Positions 62,846-64,000 of a stretch of 64,000 nt of DNA are shown piece by piece. Position 1 is the first letter of the stretch. Each line of letters opens with the position of its first letter. The translations under genes and the position numbers were made by a program. This DNA is from Aspidiotus rigidus (Eukaryota; Arthropoda; Insecta; Hemiptera; Diaspididae). Below the pieces are notes generated by a model. The model saw nothing but the letters and a program-made list of their open reading frames with translations, ran no database searches and was not told the DNA's origin. The stretch is taken from positions 124,001 through 188,000 of the forward strand of contig JAVHKY010000039.1 in assembly GCA_035079385.1 (NCBI GenBank), in the 5' to 3' direction.

Positions 62846-64000
62846 TCTTACTTCACTACCCCGTCAATATTTCTCTGGTCGGTATTTGATAATAGCAGCA
62901 ACGCTTTCTCAATTTTGTTGGCTTCTTTGATGTTTGGATTCAACAACCGCGTGCAATTGAATAGCGATACCGTTTTGTTGACTGTGCACAAAGTGCGCGT
63001 ATACTTTTTTGCACTTATTTTAGTGTAATAGCCGCTGTGGCCTTTACGTAAACAGTTACCACTCTTCACGAAAAAAAATTTGTACCACATCACCAACTCT
63101 GTACAGATTTTGCTGCTTTTCCGTACTCATTTGTAGTGGTTTTTTTTTAACTAAAAATTTTGGAAGGATACAATGGAATGAGTGCTGCGACCGACGTCTA
63201 AAAGTATCTGACCGGAGGATCGATGCAAAATAATGGAAGGTAGGTAGGTAGTTCTAGTAGGTAGTTACGGCAAGCTTGACTTTGTCGAACTATTTCAAGG
63301 ACTTCCTGGTTCCTTACCAACAATTTTGAGGCATCTGAAATTTGGATGGTTTTCGTGACAAAAGTCAGATTTTAAAGGGTTTTTATACGTGATATTGTCT
63401 GGAAGAGTTTTCGACAGGTAGTTTCAGATTGTACCTAAATGAGCTTTAATGACAGCTCTTGGTTTGTTGCAGTTAATTCAGCCCGAAAAATATTGGTAGA
63501 ATTGAAGTACTCTGCAACAGCCTCGGTGAGATCGAGATTATCAAAATTTAAACACAATCATGTTGAACGTAACATTGGAACAGAAAAACAATCCCGCATA
63601 AAGTTATAACAAAACGCTATAAATCTTCAATCAGGCTATCCGTTACTCACTTTTAAATGGCTTCCTTCCATTTCTTTTCTTATCAAAACAGTTTTTCCTT
63701 TCATGATAGAACTTTGGGAAAGATAACATTGTTCTTTGAAATCAAGAAAATTCTTGAGTATTGAAGAAATGAATTGCGATGAGGTTGAAATTGCCTCCAA
63801 ACTTAGCTTATTCCGGACGGCGTTAGAAAATTGTGGGTTCTTTCATTGATCGGGGCTTGCAGCTTAATTGCTCTCACTCGCGTGTACGCACAAGTCTAAC
63901 TTGGTTGGAATAGAGTAGCGATGTAAATTTTTAAAAGTAGAAAGGTGTTAGAGTTTTTTTTTTCAAGTTTCCTATCTTGCTAGCCTGTATGACATTTTGT
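62846..64000. repeat. segmental repeat, copy B (copy A at 46987-48065)
   Basis: Nearly identical to copy A, with the same 82-residue - strand frame (62848-63096). It holds about 92 extra bases at 63443-63535 that copy A lacks. Those bases contain an exon-like piece bounded by TTGTTGCAG and GGTGAGATC. The repeat continues past the window end. Confidence 0.85.

Noticed and set aside
1..64000. CRISPR arrays, bacterial operons, rRNA or tRNA genes
   Set aside because: None seen; splice sites, TATA promoters and transposon types show eukaryotic DNA, and tandem repeats here lack regular spacers.

Overview
The window is arthropod nuclear DNA, most likely from an insect and perhaps a hymenopteran. 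It is AT-rich, has short GT-AG introns and TATA-plus-initiator promoters, and is crowded with insect-type transposons. No computation was run, so family names rest on motifs read by eye.

From 1 to 5402 lies a host gene, DNA ligase III, in 17 readable exons on the + strand. Its 5' end is cut by the window edge, and a foldback MITE sits in one intron. From about 5.4 to 11.5 kb are non-coding DNA, a decayed gag, an inverted fragment of an AAA-ATPase-like gene and a tandem repeat of about 240 bp.

The centre (11.5-39.9 kb) is one broken host-type gene taken apart by nested insertions. It is an AAA-ATPase-like/PD-(D/E)XK gene on the - strand, with its 3' half at 11.55-13.26 kb and a probable 5' exon at 39.7-39.9 kb. 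Its first intron and second exon were tandemly multiplied (37.9-38.45 kb). A gypsy retrotransposon (13333-37916, ACGAT target duplication) landed in that array. A Merlin transposon (35278-36903, GATTTCTC duplication) landed in its gag. A 19.4 kb Polinton/adintovirus-like element (13366-32768, GATAAG duplication) landed in its left LTR; the right LTR preserves the uninterrupted site. A 1 kb TIR element (38448-39469) landed in the array.

The Polinton is the main interest. It carries the expected core: penton-like minor capsid, DUF8207-like protein, phospholipase A2 protein, adenovirus-type protease, double-jelly-roll major capsid, packaging ATPase, protein-primed DNA polymerase and integrase. 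It also carries unusual cargo: a seven-exon gene ending in a dsRNA-binding domain (a candidate RNA-silencing suppressor), a TATA-binding-protein-like protein, a polymerase-type zinc finger fused to an IAP-type RING, a DEDD-exonuclease-like protein, an OB-fold-like protein and a secreted Ser-rich protein. Several genes have introns and TATA/initiator promoters. The polymerase has lost its exonuclease region and is frameshifted, so this copy looks like an endogenous, replication-defective virus.

From 40 to 57 kb is a patchwork: non-LTR, MULE, BEL/Pao and copia remnants, plus repeated modules carrying a small gene family (one intact 95-aa copy, four damaged) and a secreted 164-aa protein. From 57.3 to 62.8 kb is a nearly complete gypsy element with intact gag and pol, tRNA-Trp-type primer site and GAAC target duplication. 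The last 1.15 kb is a second copy of 46.99-48.06 kb.
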